23,772 bases of DNA from the NCBI GenBank assembly GCA_012514775.1, contig JAAYZQ010000364.1, forward strand, positions 1 through 23,772, written 5' to 3'. This stretch comes from Anaerolineaceae bacterium. GTDB taxonomy: Bacteria; Chloroflexota; Anaerolineae; JAAYZQ01. Positions within the stretch are counted from its first letter, which is position 1. Every line of letters begins with the position of its first letter. This document shows, one piece after another, positions 20,991-23,772 of this stretch. Under the pieces are notes generated by a model. The model was not told the origin of the DNA. It did no database searches and saw only the letters and a list, made by a program, of their open reading frames with translations. Position numbers and translations under genes: made by a program.

Positions 20991-23279
20991 ATGAGCGACA
21001 TCCAGCACTTTGTTCCTCCCGCCGGCCCCGAGGAAGTCGATGTCCTGGGCCGGCTGCGCCAGCCCATCCCGGCCGGCGTGACCTCCGTCTACGTGGGGGC
21101 CTACAGCCGGCCGGGAGACCTGGTTGTGGTGCCCTACTGCCAGGGTCCCGGCGTCGTCCTGGAGATCGTGGCCGCCGGCCGCAGGGCGCTGGCCATCAAC
21201 TTTGATCCCCTGCTGGCCCTCCTCACCCGGGCGATGCTCTCGCCCCTGCCCGCCCGGGACGTGGACGCTGCCGTGGCCCGCGTGGGCGACAGCCTCAAGC
21301 AGGGCGTGCCCCTGCGGCGCACCCTCCTCGACCTGTACGCCACCACCTGCCCCGCCTGCCTGCGCCCCGTGTCCGCCGACTATTTCGTCTGGGAGCGGGA
21401 GGGCACAGCGCCCGTGGCCAAGCAGATCCGCTGCCCGAACTGCGAGTGGGACGGCGAGGCGGCCGCCGGCCCCGAGGACCGGGAGCGGGCCGCCGAGGTC
21501 CGGCCCCGGGGCATGCACTACCACTACCTGCGGGAGCGGGTCATCCCGGCCCTGGCCGCCGAGCCCGGCCTCCGGGAGCGGATGGAGAATCTGCTGGGCC
21601 TGTATTCGGACCGCAACATCTATGCCCTGGCCGAGCTGATCATCAAGGTCGAGAGCCTCTTTCCCCAGGGGCCGGTGCAGGAGGCGCTCAAGCTGCTCCT
21701 CCTCGATTGCCTGGACCGCTGCTCGTCGTTGACAGTGCCGCCCGGCCGCGCGCCGCGGCGCGACGGCCTCACCCGCCCGCCCCGCTTCCTGGAGTGCAAC
21801 GTCTGGCGCGCCTTCGAGGAGGCCGCCGGCCGCCTGGGCCGCGCCTTCGGCCGGCCGGCGGTAGAGCTGGCGGAGAACGTCGAGGAACTGCTGGCGCCGG
21901 GCTCGGGCGCGGCCGCCTTTGCCGGCCAGGGCCTGGTGCGCGACCTGCCCCTGTGGCTGCCGCCCCGCAGCCTGTCGCTGGTCATCTCCAGCCCGCCGCC
22001 CCTCAACGCCCCGGCCTGGACCCTCTCTTACCTGTGGGGCGCCTGGCTGCTGGACACGGAGGCTGTCGCGCCCCTGCTGCCCCTGCTGCGGCAGCGCCGG
22101 GCCGACGCCATGCTCTACGCCCGCGTCATGGGCAGCTCCCTGCAAAAGCTGGGCGGGCTCCTGGCCGACGGCGGCCGGCTGGTGCTGGTGCCCAGCGGGC
22201 AGCGCCGGGCCATGGTCGACGCCCTGGCCCTGGCGGCCGGCAGCGCCCGCCTGGCGGTCCGCACCCTGGTGGCCCGCGGCGACGACTATCGCCTGGAGCT
22301 GAGCCCCTCCTGGCCGGACCCGCCCGCGGCCCCGGCGCCCGCCGCGTCGCTGCCCCTGGCCGAGGCCATCCGCCAGGCGGCGCTGGAGGCCGCCGTGGAG
22401 GCGGTTCGCGCCCGGGGCGAGCCGGCCGAGTGGAGCACCCTCCACGCCGCGTCGCAGCGGCACCTGGCCGAGGCCGGCCTCCTGGCCCGCGCCCTGGAGG
22501 CGGGCGAGGGCGGCGGCCCCACGCCCCTGGACCTGGTGGCCGAGGAGGTGCGCACCGCCCTGGAGGACCCGGCCCTGGAACGCCTGCAGCCCACGGGCGG
22601 CAGCCCCGAGCTGTGGTGGCTGGCCCGGCCCCTGGACCTGCCCGCGCCCCTGGCCGACCGGGTGGAGGCCGCGGCCCACGCGCTGCTCCAGAACAGCGCG
22701 ACGCCCTGGAGCGAGGTCGATTTCGAGCGGGCCCTCTACGCCCTCTTCCCCGGCGATCTGACCCCCGGCGCCGGCCTGGTGCCGGCCTGCCTGCGCTCCT
22801 ACGGGCAAGAGGTCTCGCCGGGGCAGTGGCAGCTTCGCGCCGAGGACCGGCCCGAGGCCCGCGACGCCGAGCGGGAGGAGGTCGCCGGCCAGCTCCTGGC
22901 CCTGGGCGAGCGCATGGGCTACCGGGCGGCCCCCCATCCCCCCTTTGACCTGGCCTGGTTCGACGGCAAGAAGCTCCAGGCCTTATTCGTGGTGCGCTGG
23001 CGGGCCGCCGTGCACGAGGCCCTGTCGCTGGGCGGCCGGCCGGGCGCCGCTCAGCGCTACCTGGTCATCCCCGGCGGGCGGGCCGCCCTGGTGGGCGAGA
23101 AGCTGGAGCGCAACCCCCTCTGGCAGCGCGCCGTGGAGGAGGGCGGCTGGCGCTTTATCAAGTACCGGCACGTGCGCCAACTGGCCGGCCAGCCCGAGAT
23201 CGACGAGTACGTGCTGCGCACCGTCGTCGGCCTCGATCCCGTGGCCGAGCGGGAGGGCGCGCAACTGCGCCTGTTCTAG
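20991..23279 (+). CDS. Degenerate zinc-ribbon DNA methyltransferase-like protein
   Basis: This 762-aa protein begins 25 bases after recR without a clear SD. It resembles large DUF1156-type adenine methyltransferases. The segment AYSRPGDLVVVPYCQGPGVVLE (38-59) aligns with the AdoMet-binding motif 'PGD-V-D-F-G-G-T', and AINFDPLLALL with the 'G-D-nP-A' strand. A zinc ribbon follows (C120, C123, C148, C151). LVISSPPPLNAPAWTLSYLWGAWLL (from about residue 331) takes the place of the catalytic 'DPPY' motif, here S334-P-P-P. Thus both the cofactor loop and the catalytic Asp/Tyr are changed, and activity is doubtful. The C-terminal half (about 430-762) is helical, with winged-helix-like parts, and ends in a compact alpha/beta region (AWFDGKKLQALFVV, WRFIKYRHVRQLAG). 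It could be a DNA-binding or sensing protein derived from a methyltransferase (inference). Confidence 0.8.
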   Translation: MSDIQHFVPPAGPEEVDVLGRLRQPIPAGVTSVYVGAYSRPGDLVVVPYCQGPGVVLEIVAAGRRALAINFDPLLALLTRAMLSPLPARDVDAAVARVGDSLKQGVPLRRTLLDLYATTCPACLRPVSADYFVWEREGTAPVAKQIRCPNCEWDGEAAAGPEDRERAAEVRPRGMHYHYLRERVIPALAAEPGLRERMENLLGLYSDRNIYALAELIIKVESLFPQGPVQEALKLLLLDCLDRCSSLTVPPGRAPRRDGLTRPPRFLECNVWRAFEEAAGRLGRAFGRPAVELAENVEELLAPGSGAAAFAGQGLVRDLPLWLPPRSLSLVISSPPPLNAPAWTLSYLWGAWLLDTEAVAPLLPLLRQRRADAMLYARVMGSSLQKLGGLLADGGRLVLVPSGQRRAMVDALALAAGSARLAVRTLVARGDDYRLELSPSWPDPPAAPAPAASLPLAEAIRQAALEAAVEAVRARGEPAEWSTLHAASQRHLAEAGLLARALEAGEGGGPTPLDLVAEEVRTALEDPALERLQPTGGSPELWWLARPLDLPAPLADRVEAAAHALLQNSATPWSEVDFERALYALFPGDLTPGAGLVPACLRSYGQEVSPGQWQLRAEDRPEARDAEREEVAGQLLALGERMGYRAAPHPPFDLAWFDGKKLQALFVVRWRAAVHEALSLGGRPGAAQRYLVIPGGRAALVGEKLERNPLWQRAVEEGGWRFIKYRHVRQLAGQPEIDEYVLRTVVGLDPVAEREGAQLRLF

Positions 23280-23294
23280 CCGGCCTGCGCCGGC
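23279..23294 (+). terminator. Stem-loop at the end of the methyltransferase-like gene
   Basis: GCCGGC (23279-23284), loop CTGC, GCCGGC (23289-23294): a perfect 6-bp G+C stem starting on the last base of the stop codon. It has no T-tract, only a short A-run after it. Confidence 0.35.
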
Positions 23295-23312
23295 CAAAGG
23301 CGCCGCGCCCAC

Positions 23313-23697
23313 GTCGAGGAGTGGTGACGGAGCCGTGTTCCGGAGTCCCGGACTTGTCCGGGCAAGCTCACAGGGGTGCGAACACCCCGAACAAGTTCGG
23401 GGCTCCGTGTCGAGGAGTGGTGACGGAGCCGTATTCCGGAGTCCCGGACTTGTCCGGGCAAGCTCACAGGGGTGCGAACACCCCGATCAAGTTCGGGACT
23501 CCGTGTCGAGGAGTGGTGACGGAGCCGTGTTCCGGAGTCCCGGACTTGTCCGGGCAGGCTTACAGGGGTGCGAACACCCCGAACAAGTTCGGAACTCCGC
23601 GTCGAGGAGTGGTGACGGAGTTGTATTCCGGAGTCCCGGACTTGTCCGGGCAGGCTCACAGGGAGTGTGAATGCCCCGATCAAGTTCGGGGCTCCTT
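23313..23697. repeat. Four tandem copies of a 96-bp hairpin-rich repeat
   Basis: Copies begin with GTCGAGGAGTGGTGACGGAG at 23313, 23409, 23505 and 23601, an exact 96-bp period; copy 4 has one extra base and ends near 23697. Each copy contains CCCGGACTTGTCCGGG (stem-loop 1), GGGGTGCGAACACCCC (stem-loop 2, eroded in copy 4) and, overlapping it, CCCCGAACAAGTTCGGGG (stem-loop 3, so 2 and 3 compete). In copy 1, ACGGAGCC and GGCTCCGT can close the whole unit. Copies 1 and 3 share GTGTTCC and CGAACAAG; copies 2 and 4 share GTATTCC and CGATCAAG, giving an A-B-A-B order. No spacers and no coding signal are present. Confidence 0.9.
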
Positions 23698-23723
23698 GAA
23701 GAGAAAACACAGGGAGGTGTAGG

Positions 23724-23772
23724 ATGACACTGCAAGGCAAGCGTGTGGCCGTCCTGGCCGAGAACATGTACC
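23724..23772 (+). CDS. Start of a DJ-1/PfpI-family (class I glutamine amidotransferase-like) protein, partial
   Basis: Only the first 16 codons are in the window: MTLQGKRVAVLAENMY. The ATG follows GGGAGG by 8 bases. The pattern 'L-GKRVAVL-E-MY' matches the first beta strand of DJ-1/PfpI/ThiJ proteins (cysteine-dependent hydrolases, glyoxalases or chaperones), where the Glu after the first strand supports the nucleophile Cys. The fold call rests on very few residues. The gene lies directly behind the 96-bp repeat array, so any promoter must be inside or before that array. Confidence 0.5.
   Translation, partial: MTLQGKRVAVLAENMY

Noticed and set aside
23313..23697. Tandem repeats as a CRISPR array
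   Set aside because: The units are directly adjacent with no variable spacers, 96 bp long, and no cas gene is in the window.
23276..23767. Open reading frames through the repeat array on both strands (32-residue repeat proteins)
   Set aside because: A 96-bp period keeps several frames open at once by arithmetic. The frames lack proper starts, and copy 4 carries a 1-base insertion that would break any encoded repeat.

Overview
The window is chromosomal DNA from a G+C-rich bacterium. The best guess is a member of the Chloroflexota (Anaerolineae/Caldilineae type). This is inferred from third codon positions that are mostly G or C, a DUF2723 membrane protein next to an ILEI-domain protein, very long proteins built from NBR1-type Ig and discoidin modules, the dnaX-ybaB-recR cluster, and frequent GTG/TTG starts behind strong Shine-Dalgarno (SD) sequences. 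No sequence search was possible, so the lineage is an inference. I see no rRNA, tRNA, CRISPR array, intact insertion sequence or prophage.

Left part (1-8506): the end of an ILEI-domain protein runs into a 670-aa DUF2723 membrane protein (a probable glycosyltransferase-like pair). A secreted TPR protein converges on them. A 0.55-kb gene-free divergent region follows, carrying several stem-loops and a perfect consensus promoter for an orphan OmpR-type response regulator. Behind the regulator lies a 1078-aa protein with a glycosidase-like barrel, four NBR1-type Ig modules and two discoidin (F5/8C) modules.

Middle part (8544-16849): a DUF234-type AAA ATPase and a HAD phosphatase are on the minus strand. 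Divergent from them is a tightly coupled operon of a TetR regulator and two ABC exporter half-transporters. Motif by motif, the two halves make an asymmetric heterodimer: one has Asp for the catalytic Glu and Gln for the switch His, and the other has the altered signature LSQGQ. TetR probably represses the exporter through a palindrome at the start of its own transcript. A membrane-anchored protein of unknown function follows, with an unusual 12-bp inverted repeat that ties its promoter to its SD.

Right part (16931-23772): a membrane-anchored lysozyme-fold-like protein with more relaxed codon use is on the minus strand. Next is the replication/repair operon dnaX-ybaB(ebfC)-recR, and then a 762-aa protein that looks like a degenerate zinc-ribbon DNA methyltransferase. 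After it come four tandem copies of a 96-bp hairpin-rich repeat, arranged as an A-B-A-B higher-order array, directly in front of the first codons of a DJ-1/PfpI-like gene that leaves the window.

The most unusual items are the 96-bp array, the inverted repeat linking promoter and SD at 15531-15575, the degenerate methyltransferase next to recR, the Met/Gly-rich insert in the exporter ATPase domain, and the stem-loop cluster at 4049-4142.
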